Part shown: piece by piece, positions 1 to 6,421 of the stretch
How the letters are laid out: each line of letters begins with the position of its first letter
Position numbering within the stretch: the stretch's first letter is position 1
Assembly: GCA_022402505.1 (NCBI GenBank)
Contig: JAKRSE010000321.1
Coordinates: 1 to 8,375 of the forward strand
Length of the DNA stretch: 8,375 nt
From: Fimbriimonadaceae bacterium
GTDB taxonomy: Bacteria; Armatimonadota; Fimbriimonadia; Fimbriimonadales; Fimbriimonadaceae
Reading direction: 5' to 3'
Notes under the pieces: generated by a model
What the model saw: only the letters and a program-made list of their open reading frames with translations
What the model was told of the DNA's origin: nothing
Database searches by the model: none
Translations under genes and position numbers: made by a program

Positions 1-305
1 TGAATCTGGCCCGGATGGAGCCGACCATCCTGCCTCCGGACGGGGTCTATGCGGGCCGGTGCGAGACTCCCATCGGCCACTTCCGGGCGGCGATCAGCCT
101 GGGGAGCCGCCCGACCGTCGCGGGAGCGGGACGAAGCCTCGAAGCCTTCCTGCTCGACTATCCCGGAGATTCGATCTACGGATCTGCCGTGCGGCTGGAA
201 TGGCTTCATCGCCTGAGGCCGGAAGCCCGGTTCGACTCGCTGGACGCCCTGGTTGAACAGATGCATCGGGATGTGGCCGAGGTCAGGCGTCTGGTTCCAG
301 AATGA
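1..305 (+). CDS. ribF: RibF, bifunctional riboflavin kinase/FAD synthetase, C-terminal part (5' truncated by the window)
   Basis: This is the C-terminal riboflavin kinase (flavokinase) domain of RibF, which phosphorylates riboflavin to FMN; in full-length bacterial proteins an N-terminal FMN adenylyltransferase domain then makes FAD. The frame is open from base 3 (Asn-Leu-Ala-Arg) and runs 100 residues to a TGA at 303-305. Seen directly: an LPPDGVYAGR segment, a SLGSRPTV segment (family version roughly N-I-G-x-R-P-T), then EAFLLDYPGDSIYG and a closing FDSLDALVEQMHRDV helix. These match the family's usual order: substrate-binding loop, nucleotide-contacting loop, beta strand, C-terminal helix. 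About two thirds of the protein, including the adenylyltransferase domain, lies outside the window. It is a housekeeping gene, convergent with the rhamnose operon, and its last 23 bp overlap the end of lutC. There is no sign that it belongs to that pathway. Confidence 0.9.
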   Translation, partial: NLARMEPTILPPDGVYAGRCETPIGHFRAAISLGSRPTVAGAGRSLEAFLLDYPGDSIYGSAVRLEWLHRLRPEARFDSLDALVEQMHRDVAEVRRLVPE

Positions 306-882
306 GGATGTCCAGCCGCCGGGGACCGTGGACGCCCTCCACCCGAATCAACTCGATGTCGCTTGTGGCGCTGGGGCCGCTGATCCAGGTCTGGAGTCCG
401 GCACCCTTCAAGGCGGCGACCGCCTCGGCCACCCCGGCCACGATCTGATCGGTCCGCACCAGGCAGATGTGGTGATCGGGGAGGAGCGTCAGGCTGCGGG
501 TCCCCTGGTCGGGCCCGTGGTCCAGGACGATGGTTCCTGTCTCGGCGATCGCGAGCCGACAGCCGGTCACGGCTGCGGCATAGGTCTCGGCTTCGACAGG
601 CCGGATGCGGCTGCGGACCTCGGCTCCCGGGGGGATGAGGTGGGTGTCGAGGCCGGGTGCGACGGCTGCCCGGCCGGCCCCGATGACCTCGGCCAGACGA
701 GCCGGAGCGTCGGCCTGGCATCCGCGCCAGACTCGGGCTCGGTACTCGGCGGCCTTTTCGGCGAATTCGGCGACGGGGTCGGGGGTCGGCCATGCCCCTG
801 GCTCGTCCTGGCGTGGTCGAGGAGATGAGCCTTCCAGAGCCTCGCGGAGCCGGGCGAGGATCGCATCTCGAGAAGGATTCAC
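283..882 (-). CDS. lutC: LutC, L-lactate utilization protein (LUD domain, YkgG family)
   Basis: LutC is the LUD-domain subunit of the LutABC system, which oxidises L-lactate to pyruvate in the cytoplasm; its exact catalytic role in the complex is not settled. The 199-residue protein begins MNPSRDAILARLREAL, a typical YkgG-type N-terminus, carries AETGT at about 114-118 and ends with the family signature SGPSATSDIEL at about 168-178 followed by VEGVHGPRRL. I chose the GTG at 882 because it overlaps the lutB stop as GTGA, like the other junctions here, and has a GGAGG 8 nt upstream (891-895). An upstream in-frame GTG at 897 would add five residues but has no clear ribosome binding site. It is the last gene of the operon and its 3' end overlaps the convergent ribF. 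No frameshift or missing family motif is seen. Confidence 0.9.
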   Translation of the reverse strand: MNPSRDAILARLREALEGSSPRPRQDEPGAWPTPDPVAEFAEKAAEYRARVWRGCQADAPARLAEVIGAGRAAVAPGLDTHLIPPGAEVRSRIRPVEAETYAAAVTGCRLAIAETGTIVLDHGPDQGTRSLTLLPDHHICLVRTDQIVAGVAEAVAALKGAGLQTWISGPSATSDIELIRVEGVHGPRRLDILILEPDA

Positions 883-2264
883 CGACTCCGCCTCCACTCT
901 TCACGAAACGATCGGGCCGGCATCTCGGGCAGGTCGCGGCCTTGGAGCCAGCCGGAAAGCGGGCCTGGGAGCAGCGGCGCGAGTCCCCGACCCCTTCTCG
1001 CCCATCGGATCGCCGCCTCGAATCGCCTCGGCGAGGCCATCGCCCAGGCGGCCGCCTTGAGTCCGGCCGATTCCGCCGGCTTGACCCCAGCCTTGGCCCG
1101 GAGTTCCACCAGGATTCTCGGGATGTCGATCTTGACCGGGCAGACCTCCAGACAGGCTCCGCAGAGGCTGCTGGCGCCGGGAAGCGAGTTGGCTTCGCCG
1201 TGCTCCATCCCGAGCAGCTGCGGGGTCAGGATCGCGCCGATCGGCCCCGGATAGACGCTGCCATACGCGTGCCCGCCGGCGCGTTCATAGACCGGGCAGA
1301 CGTTGAGGCAGGCGGAGCAGCGGATGCATCGCAGGGTCTCCCGGGTGGAGGGGTCGGCCAGGACACGGCTGCGTCCATTGTCCAGCAGGATCAGGTGGAA
1401 TTCCTGAGGGCCGTCGCCGGGGCGGACTCCGGTCCAGAAGCTGGTGTAGGGGTTCATCCGCTCCGCGGTGCTGGACCGGGGCAGGAGGCGGAGCATCAGC
1501 TCGACATCGGACCAGAGCGGGAAGACCTTTTCCACCCCCATCACGGTCGCAAGGACCCGGGGAAGGGTGAGGCACATGCGGCCGTTGCCTTCGCTTTCGA
1601 CGACGGCGACGGTCCCGGTCTCGGCGACGGCGAAGTTGGCTCCGCTCACCGCCATTTCGGCCGCCAGGAAGGTCCGTCGGAGGTGGAGCCGGGCGGCTTC
1701 GGCAAGTTCGGCGGGGTTGTCGGTGGGGAGATCGGCGCCGAGGGTCCGGCGAAACAGCTCCTGAATCTCCCGGCGATTCCGGTGGATGGCGGGCACCAGG
1801 ATGTGGCTCGGTCGGTCTCCGGCCAGCTGGCAGATCAGCTCGGCCAGGTCGGTTTCGACCGCCGCAATGCCCCGTGAGGCGAGGAAGTCGTTGAGCTCGA
1901 TCTCGTCGGTGGTCATCGACTTGACCTTGACGACCCGGTTCAGGCCGTAGCCGGCGGCGATGGCGGCAACGATCTCCCGCGCCTCGGCGGCATCCCGGGC
2001 CCAGTGAACCCGCCCGCCGGCATCCTGGACCCGCTCTTCCAGCTGGATCAGGAGCTCGGGCAGCCGGGCGTGGGCGTCGTCCTTCATGCGGGCGGCCCGG
2101 TCCCGCAGCTCCTGCCAGTCGGGGACTTCATCCTGGGCGCGCTGCCGCTTCCGACGGATGGTCGTGGTGGCGTGGCGGAGGTTCGCCCGCATCTGGCCGT
2201 CCGCCAGGGTGAGCTTGACCGCCTTCTCGAATCGGTCCGAGGGGGTGATTCCGCCGCCGCTCAA
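879..2264 (-). CDS. lutB: LutB, L-lactate utilization iron-sulfur protein (LUD domain plus 4Fe-4S ferredoxin domain)
   Basis: LutB is the iron-sulfur subunit of the LutABC lactate oxidation complex. The 461-residue product (family about 460-480) has a conserved N-terminal LRHATTTIRRKR segment at about 29-40, a LUD domain across about 60-300 with MTTDEIELN (117-125) and AETGTVAVVESEGNGR (214-229), and a C-terminal ferredoxin-like domain. One cluster motif is C-x2-C-x2-C-x3-CP at Cys313, 316, 319 and 323. The second is C-x2-C-x3-CP at Cys368, 371 and 375, followed by VKIDIP, as is usual in LutB. The start is inferred to be the TTG at 2264: it overlaps the lutA stop as TTGA and has GGAGG 6 nt upstream. 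The frame stays open another 287 codons upstream, but that stretch is the lutA gene read in another frame and shows no LutB similarity. No ATG fits before residue 25, which lies inside the conserved region. Confidence 0.92.
   Translation of the reverse strand: MSGGGITPSDRFEKAVKLTLADGQMRANLRHATTTIRRKRQRAQDEVPDWQELRDRAARMKDDAHARLPELLIQLEERVQDAGGRVHWARDAAEAREIVAAIAAGYGLNRVVKVKSMTTDEIELNDFLASRGIAAVETDLAELICQLAGDRPSHILVPAIHRNRREIQELFRRTLGADLPTDNPAELAEAARLHLRRTFLAAEMAVSGANFAVAETGTVAVVESEGNGRMCLTLPRVLATVMGVEKVFPLWSDVELMLRLLPRSSTAERMNPYTSFWTGVRPGDGPQEFHLILLDNGRSRVLADPSTRETLRCIRCSACLNVCPVYERAGGHAYGSVYPGPIGAILTPQLLGMEHGEANSLPGASSLCGACLEVCPVKIDIPRILVELRAKAGVKPAESAGLKAAAWAMASPRRFEAAIRWARRGRGLAPLLPGPLSGWLQGRDLPEMPARSFREEWRRSR
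891..895 (-). promoter_or_regulatory. Ribosome binding site deciding the lutC GTG start
   Basis: A minus-strand GGAGG inside the lutB 3' end lies 8 nt before the GTG at 882. It favours that start, which overlaps the lutB stop by 4 bp, over the in-frame GTG at 897, which would place the GGAGG inside its own coding sequence. Confidence 0.6.
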
Positions 2265-2977
2265 TCGGCCCCTCCCGCCAGGATTTCGGCAAGATGGATC
2301 GTCTTGAGCCGCGAGCCTCGGCGAGAGAGTCCTCCAGCGAGGTGCATCAGGCAGCTGGAGTCGGTGCCCGTGATCCATTCCGCTCCGGTCGCTTCCAGGG
2401 CGTCGAGCTTGTCGTCCATCATCGCCAGGCTCACGTCGGGGTTCTTGACGCTGAAGGTTCCGCCAAAGCCGCAGCATTGGTCCTCGGACTCGATCTCGAG
2501 CAGCTCCAGGCCTCGGACCTGGCGGAGAAGGGCCTTGGGTTGATCCAGCAGTCCAAGCCCCCGGCGTCCGTGGCAGGAGGAATGCCAGGCGACTCGACCC
2601 GCAAACTCGGGAGTCCATCCGCGGCCCAGCCCTTGAGCCAGCCGGTGAGTCAGGAACTCGGAGAGCTCGAAGGTCTTCTGGGCGGCGATCCGGCCGGTGT
2701 CGCCCGCCAGCTTCGGCCAGAAATGTCGGGCCATGGCAACGCAGCTTCCGCTCGGCGAGACGACCGCTTCGGCCTCGGCGAAGACTTCGGCCATCCGAAC
2801 GGCCAGGTCGCGGCCGGAGGCCTCGTCGCCGGAGTTCAGGTGCATCTGACCGCAGCACACCTGCCGCTCGTCGAATTCGACCCGGCAGCCGACCGCTTCC
2901 AAGACCCGAGCCGTGGCCAGGCCGACCTTGGGAAAGACGGCGTCGTTCAGGCAGGTGACGAAGAGCTGAACCCTCAC
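2261..2977 (-). CDS. lutA: LutA, L-lactate utilization protein (two CCG domains, heterodisulfide reductase B-like)
   Basis: LutA is the cysteine-rich CCG-domain subunit of the L-lactate to pyruvate oxidation system, related to the glycolate oxidase iron-sulfur subunit GlcF and to HdrB. The 238-residue protein holds two CCG repeats. The first has Cys9, CCG at 41-43 and Cys79 in PSGSCVAM; the second has Cys135 in SSCHGRRGLG, CCGFGG from 168 and Cys209 in DSSCLMHLAGG. These are the positions expected to bind iron-sulfur clusters. Length is normal for the family (about 240). The start is a GTG at 2977 overlapping the rhaB stop as GTGA. No Shine-Dalgarno-like sequence precedes it, so translation is probably by reinitiation after rhaB. 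GlcF-type proteins are longer and sit beside GlcD/GlcE, which are absent here; lutB and lutC follow directly, which settles the assignment. Confidence 0.93.
   Translation of the reverse strand: MRVQLFVTCLNDAVFPKVGLATARVLEAVGCRVEFDERQVCCGQMHLNSGDEASGRDLAVRMAEVFAEAEAVVSPSGSCVAMARHFWPKLAGDTGRIAAQKTFELSEFLTHRLAQGLGRGWTPEFAGRVAWHSSCHGRRGLGLLDQPKALLRQVRGLELLEIESEDQCCGFGGTFSVKNPDVSLAMMDDKLDALEATGAEWITGTDSSCLMHLAGGLSRRGSRLKTIHLAEILAGGAD
2269..2276 (-). promoter_or_regulatory. Ribosome binding site deciding the lutB TTG start
   Basis: On the minus strand, GGGAGGGG lies inside the last codons of lutA. The GGAGG core ends 6 nt before the TTG at 2264, which itself overlaps the lutA TGA. No nearby ATG or GTG fits the conserved LutB N-terminus, so this site supports TTG as the initiator. 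Confidence 0.65.
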
Positions 2978-4362
2978 GGCAGATGCACCACGGGGGCATG
3001 ATCCCGGGCGATCCGGGCTCGAAGGTCGCCTCCGGGGATCGTTCCCATCGCTTCGGCCTGAACGTGCAGGTTCCCCAGCAGGGTCGCTTCCACCGGTCCC
3101 GCCAGAATCCGTCGGCCGGACGCATGGGCCAGAAGCCGCGCCGCCAGGGGAATCTGGGCGGCCCCGCCGACCAGGTGGACCCGGTCGATGGCCTCGCCGG
3201 TCACCCGTTGCAATGAGTTCAGGACCTGGGTGGATCGGACGGCCAGGCCTTCCAGGACCGCCCGGGCGATCTTGGCGGGCGAATCCGCTTCGGGGACCAG
3301 CCGTCGGACCCGGTCGGGCATGTCGGTGCCCGGCGCGGCCAGGCTCGGGTCGTCCACCGGAACCGGAGGCACGGATTCAGACTCGGCCGCCGCATAGAGC
3401 GAGGCGTAGTCGGAATCGCCCCAGGCCCGCATGCACTCCTGGATGATCCAGAGCCCGGTGACGTTGGTGAGCAGGCGGGTCGTCCCCAGCCGGCCGATCT
3501 CGTTGGAGAGCCGGGCTTCGTCAGCGGCCGGGCTCAGGACGGGCCCGCTTCGCTCGCGTCCGACCAGAAACCAGGTTCCGCTGGCGATGAAGGCCCAGCC
3601 GGAGTCGCCCTCGGCCGGGCAGGCGGCGACCGCCGAGGCTGTGTCATGGCTCGGCGGCAGGACCACCTGGCAGCCCTTGAGTCCGGTACGGGCCTCGATC
3701 TCCGGCAGCACCGGACCGAGCACCCGCCCGGGTTCGGCGATCTCGCCGAAGAGGCGGGCCGGGATCCCCAGGCGTTCCATCAGGCCGAGGTTCCAGGTCC
3801 GCGAGTTCGGGTCGATCAGCTGGGTGGTGCCGGCGTCGGTGATCTCGTTGACCATCACCCCGCAAAGGCGGTGGTGGATCAGATCGGGGACCATCAGGAA
3901 CAGCTCGGCCCGCTCGACCGCCTCCGGGTTTCGCACGATCATCGCCGCGAGCTGATGCACCGAGTTGATCTCCATGAATTGGATTCCCGTCTCGGCGTAG
4001 AGCTCATCCCGGCCGACTCTCGCGAGGTTTCGGTTCACCCCGACCGCGTGGCCGGTGTCGCGGTAGCAGCTCAGAGCGGTCAGGTTGCCACGAGAATCCA
4101 CCAGGCCGAAATCGACGCCCCAGGTGTTGACTCCCACGCTCCGGCACGCGCCGGTTTCGGAAGCCTTCTGCAGGCCGACCAGGATCTCTTCCCAGATCCG
4201 CTCGAAATCCCATGCCCAGCCTCCTGCCGATTCGACCGGGCCGTTGCGGAAGCGGTGGACGATCCGGACGTCGAGGCCATCCGGCCGGAAGGCGCCGACC
4301 GCGACCCTCCCGCCGGAGGCTCCGATGTCCACGGCGATGTGGCGGACGGGTTCAGCGGGCAT
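2974..4362 (-). CDS. rhaB: RhaB, L-rhamnulokinase (FGGY family)
   Basis: RhaB phosphorylates L-rhamnulose with ATP to L-rhamnulose-1-phosphate in the cytoplasm. The 462-residue protein has the FGGY/actin-like ATPase layout. Seen directly: phosphate-1 loop VDIGASGGRVAVG (11-23), NTWGVDFGLVD (79-89), the SHDTASAV segment with the likely catalytic Asp240, the second phosphate loop IASGTWFLVG (259-268), and the adenosine-binding VGGAAQIPLAARLLA (398-412) with a following GNLHVQAEAMG. The IASGTW loop and SHDTAS match rhamnulokinases better than glycerol or xylulose kinases; fuculokinase is the main alternative, but the neighbouring isomerase and aldolase are rhamnose-type. I chose the ATG at 4362, seven residues before the first beta strand, with a GGGGGAG upstream at rather long spacing; an in-frame ATG at 4383 adds MGESPPP and has no visible binding site. 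It overlaps the rhaEW end by 11 bp and lutA by 4 bp. Confidence 0.93.
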   Translation of the reverse strand: MPAEPVRHIAVDIGASGGRVAVGAFRPDGLDVRIVHRFRNGPVESAGGWAWDFERIWEEILVGLQKASETGACRSVGVNTWGVDFGLVDSRGNLTALSCYRDTGHAVGVNRNLARVGRDELYAETGIQFMEINSVHQLAAMIVRNPEAVERAELFLMVPDLIHHRLCGVMVNEITDAGTTQLIDPNSRTWNLGLMERLGIPARLFGEIAEPGRVLGPVLPEIEARTGLKGCQVVLPPSHDTASAVAACPAEGDSGWAFIASGTWFLVGRERSGPVLSPAADEARLSNEIGRLGTTRLLTNVTGLWIIQECMRAWGDSDYASLYAAAESESVPPVPVDDPSLAAPGTDMPDRVRRLVPEADSPAKIARAVLEGLAVRSTQVLNSLQRVTGEAIDRVHLVGGAAQIPLAARLLAHASGRRILAGPVEATLLGNLHVQAEAMGTIPGGDLRARIARDHAPVVHLP

Positions 4363-6421
4363 AGGCGGCGGGGACTCCCCCATCCACGGTCAGCAGGCCG
4401 CCGGTCGTCTTGGCCGATCGGGGCCCGGCAAAGAAGCTCACCGCCTCGGCGATGTCCTCCGGCAGGACGTTGACCTTCAGGGTGGTGCGCTTGCGGTAGT
4501 GCTCTTCCAGCTCGTCGGGGCGGATTCCGTAGGTGGCGGCCCGCTCCGCCCGCCACTCGCCGTTCCAGATCTGGCTGCCGCTGAGCACGGCATCCGGAAG
4601 GACGCAGTTCACCCGGATCCCGGCGGCTCCACCCTCTTCGGCGAGGCAGCGGGCCAGATGCTGTTCGGCGGCCTTGGCGGCACTGTAGGCGGCGGCGTTC
4701 TTGCCTGCGGCCAGGGCGTTCTTGCTTGTCACAAAGATCAGACTGCCTCCCGAGCCCTGTTCGCGCAGGATGCGGAAGGCCTCGCGGGCGACCAGGAAGT
4801 AACCCGTGGAGAGGATCGCGTGGTTCCGGTTCCACATTTCCAGGCTCGTCTCTTCGATCGGCGCGCTGGAGGCGATTCCGGCGTTGTTCACGACGATGTC
4901 CACTCCGCCGTAGGCGAGCACCGTGCGGCGAAAGGCGGCTTGAACCGAGCATTCCTCGGTCACGTTCATTCCCGCCGCCATGCTGCGCCGGAAGCCGGGA
5001 ATCCTGGCGGCTTCGGCCTCCGCCCCGGCTTCATTCAGGTCGGCGAGGACGACATGGGCGCCGTCGGCGGCGAGTCGGCGGGCGACGGCCGAGCCGATCC
5101 CGCCCGCGCCTCCGGTGATGAAGGCGACCCGGCCTTCAAGCTCCCGAGGAGCCGGCTTCAGGCTGAGCTTGTAGAGCTCCAGCGGCCAGTACTCGACGCC
5201 GTAGCTCTCGGCCGCGGTGAGCGAGACGAATCCTCCGGTGGAGGAGGCTCCCTTCATGACGACGATCGCCCGGTTGTAGAGCTGGCGGCTGACTTCCGCG
5301 CCCATCGCGTCGGGGCCGGCAGTGACCATTCCGACTCCGGGGATCAGCACGACCCGGGGGATCGGATCGAACATCACGTCGCCTTCGGATCGGTTCTCCT
5401 CAAAGTAGGCTCGGTAGTCGTCGGCGAATCGGGCGACGCCTTCCTTCAGCTTGGCGGCGAGGGCGGAGGGGCCTTCGGCCGGGGTCCAGTCGATCCAGAG
5501 CGGCACCCGCTTGGTGTGGACCAGATGGTCCGGGCAGGCTGCGCCGACCTGGCTCAGCTCGGCGCCCTGCTTCGAGCAGACGAATTCGAGGACCTCCGGC
5601 GAGGAATCGACGGAGAGGGTGGGGGATCGCCTCCCGGTCATCGCCCCTCGAAGGCCCGGGAGGATCTCGGTGAGGAGGTCATCCCGCTCCTCTGCTGGGA
5701 TCGGTTCGACGGTGCGGCCCCCGAACGGCTCCGCCTCGGCATGGGCGTCCAGCCACAGCTGGGCCTCTCCTATGATCTTCAGGGTGCTTTGGTAGCAGGA
5801 TTCCGAGGTGTCGCCCCAGGTGACCAGGCCGTGGCGGGCCATGACCACGCATTCGATTCCGGGGCTGTTACGCACCGCCGCGCCGATCTGTTGGCTCAGG
5901 GTGAAGCCGGGCCGGATGTAGTCCACCCAGGCCGCGCGGTCTCCCCAGATCTCCCGCATGATCTCCTCGCCTCGGGGGCTGCAGGCGATGGCGATGATCG
6001 CGTCCGGGTGGGTGTGGTCCACGTGCTTGGCCGGCACGAAGGCATGGAGGAGGGTTTCGATGCTCTGCCGCGGCCGACCGGATTCAAAGGTCGTCCGGTC
6101 GAGGTAGGCGATCATCTCCTCGTCGGTCATCGAGGGCCGCTCAAAGAGGGGGTCGATGTCTTCCATCCGCAGGCCGGCGAAGCCCTTCTCGGTGATGTCG
6201 GCGATGTCGCTGCCGCTGCCCTTCACCCAAAGGACGGTCTTGCTGCGGCCGAGGTGATCGGTCTCTTCGGCCTTGACGCTGGTGTTGCCTCCGTAGATGT
6301 TGACCAGGGTCCGGTCGGAGCCGAGAAGTCGGCTGCGGTAGGCCAGGGAGGCGAGGCCGTCTTCGGCGGGGGCCTCGGAGGGGTTCCAGCGGTTTTCGAT
6401 GCGGTGGATCGCGGTGTTCAT
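4352..6421 (-). CDS. rhaEW: RhaEW, bifunctional L-rhamnulose-1-phosphate aldolase / L-lactaldehyde dehydrogenase
   Basis: This is one 689-residue fusion of two pathway steps (family also called RhaD aldolase/alcohol dehydrogenase; B. subtilis YuxG). The class II aldolase/adducin domain fills roughly residues 20-230: YGGNTS (43-48), KGSGSD (67-72), IETLLHAF with Glu122, metal-binding HTHPDA (136-141) and ARHGLVTWG with His197. It cleaves rhamnulose-1-phosphate to DHAP and L-lactaldehyde. A conserved connector follows, including PGVGMVTAG (361-369) and ESYGVEYWPLELYKL (405-419). The C-terminal part (about 429-689) is a short-chain dehydrogenase: TGGAGGIG (436-443), Asp461 after the second strand suggesting NAD preference, NNAG (512-515), and the catalytic Ser566, Tyr579, Lys583. 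The family has been reported to oxidise lactaldehyde to lactate; reduction to propanediol is the alternative, but the lut genes favour oxidation. The ATG overlaps the rhaI stop as ATGA and has no Shine-Dalgarno, implying coupled translation. Confidence 0.94.
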   Translation of the reverse strand: MNTAIHRIENRWNPSEAPAEDGLASLAYRSRLLGSDRTLVNIYGGNTSVKAEETDHLGRSKTVLWVKGSGSDIADITEKGFAGLRMEDIDPLFERPSMTDEEMIAYLDRTTFESGRPRQSIETLLHAFVPAKHVDHTHPDAIIAIACSPRGEEIMREIWGDRAAWVDYIRPGFTLSQQIGAAVRNSPGIECVVMARHGLVTWGDTSESCYQSTLKIIGEAQLWLDAHAEAEPFGGRTVEPIPAEERDDLLTEILPGLRGAMTGRRSPTLSVDSSPEVLEFVCSKQGAELSQVGAACPDHLVHTKRVPLWIDWTPAEGPSALAAKLKEGVARFADDYRAYFEENRSEGDVMFDPIPRVVLIPGVGMVTAGPDAMGAEVSRQLYNRAIVVMKGASSTGGFVSLTAAESYGVEYWPLELYKLSLKPAPRELEGRVAFITGGAGGIGSAVARRLAADGAHVVLADLNEAGAEAEAARIPGFRRSMAAGMNVTEECSVQAAFRRTVLAYGGVDIVVNNAGIASSAPIEETSLEMWNRNHAILSTGYFLVAREAFRILREQGSGGSLIFVTSKNALAAGKNAAAYSAAKAAEQHLARCLAEEGGAAGIRVNCVLPDAVLSGSQIWNGEWRAERAATYGIRPDELEEHYRKRTTLKVNVLPEDIAEAVSFFAGPRSAKTTGGLLTVDGGVPAAYAR

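Noticed and set aside
883..897. Longer lutC with a GTG start at 897
   Set aside because: It adds five residues not typical of the family, has no clear ribosome binding site and breaks the 4-bp overlap pattern. It remains possible.
253..1877. Plus-strand open frames across lutC and lutB
   Set aside because: They are antisense to conserved LUD and ferredoxin domains, have compositionally biased products, and show no supporting binding sites or homology.
2265..3125. Upstream extension of the lutB frame, giving a 748-residue protein
   Set aside because: The extra N-terminal part is the lutA and rhaB 3' sequence read out of frame and is rich in Arg, Gly and Pro. LutB similarity begins just after the TTG at 2264, which has its own ribosome binding site.
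4363..4383. Longer rhaB with an ATG start at 4383
   Set aside because: It adds MGESPPP, gives a 32-bp overlap with rhaEW and has no Shine-Dalgarno. The ATG at 4362 fits the usual short lead into the first phosphate loop. The choice is not certain.
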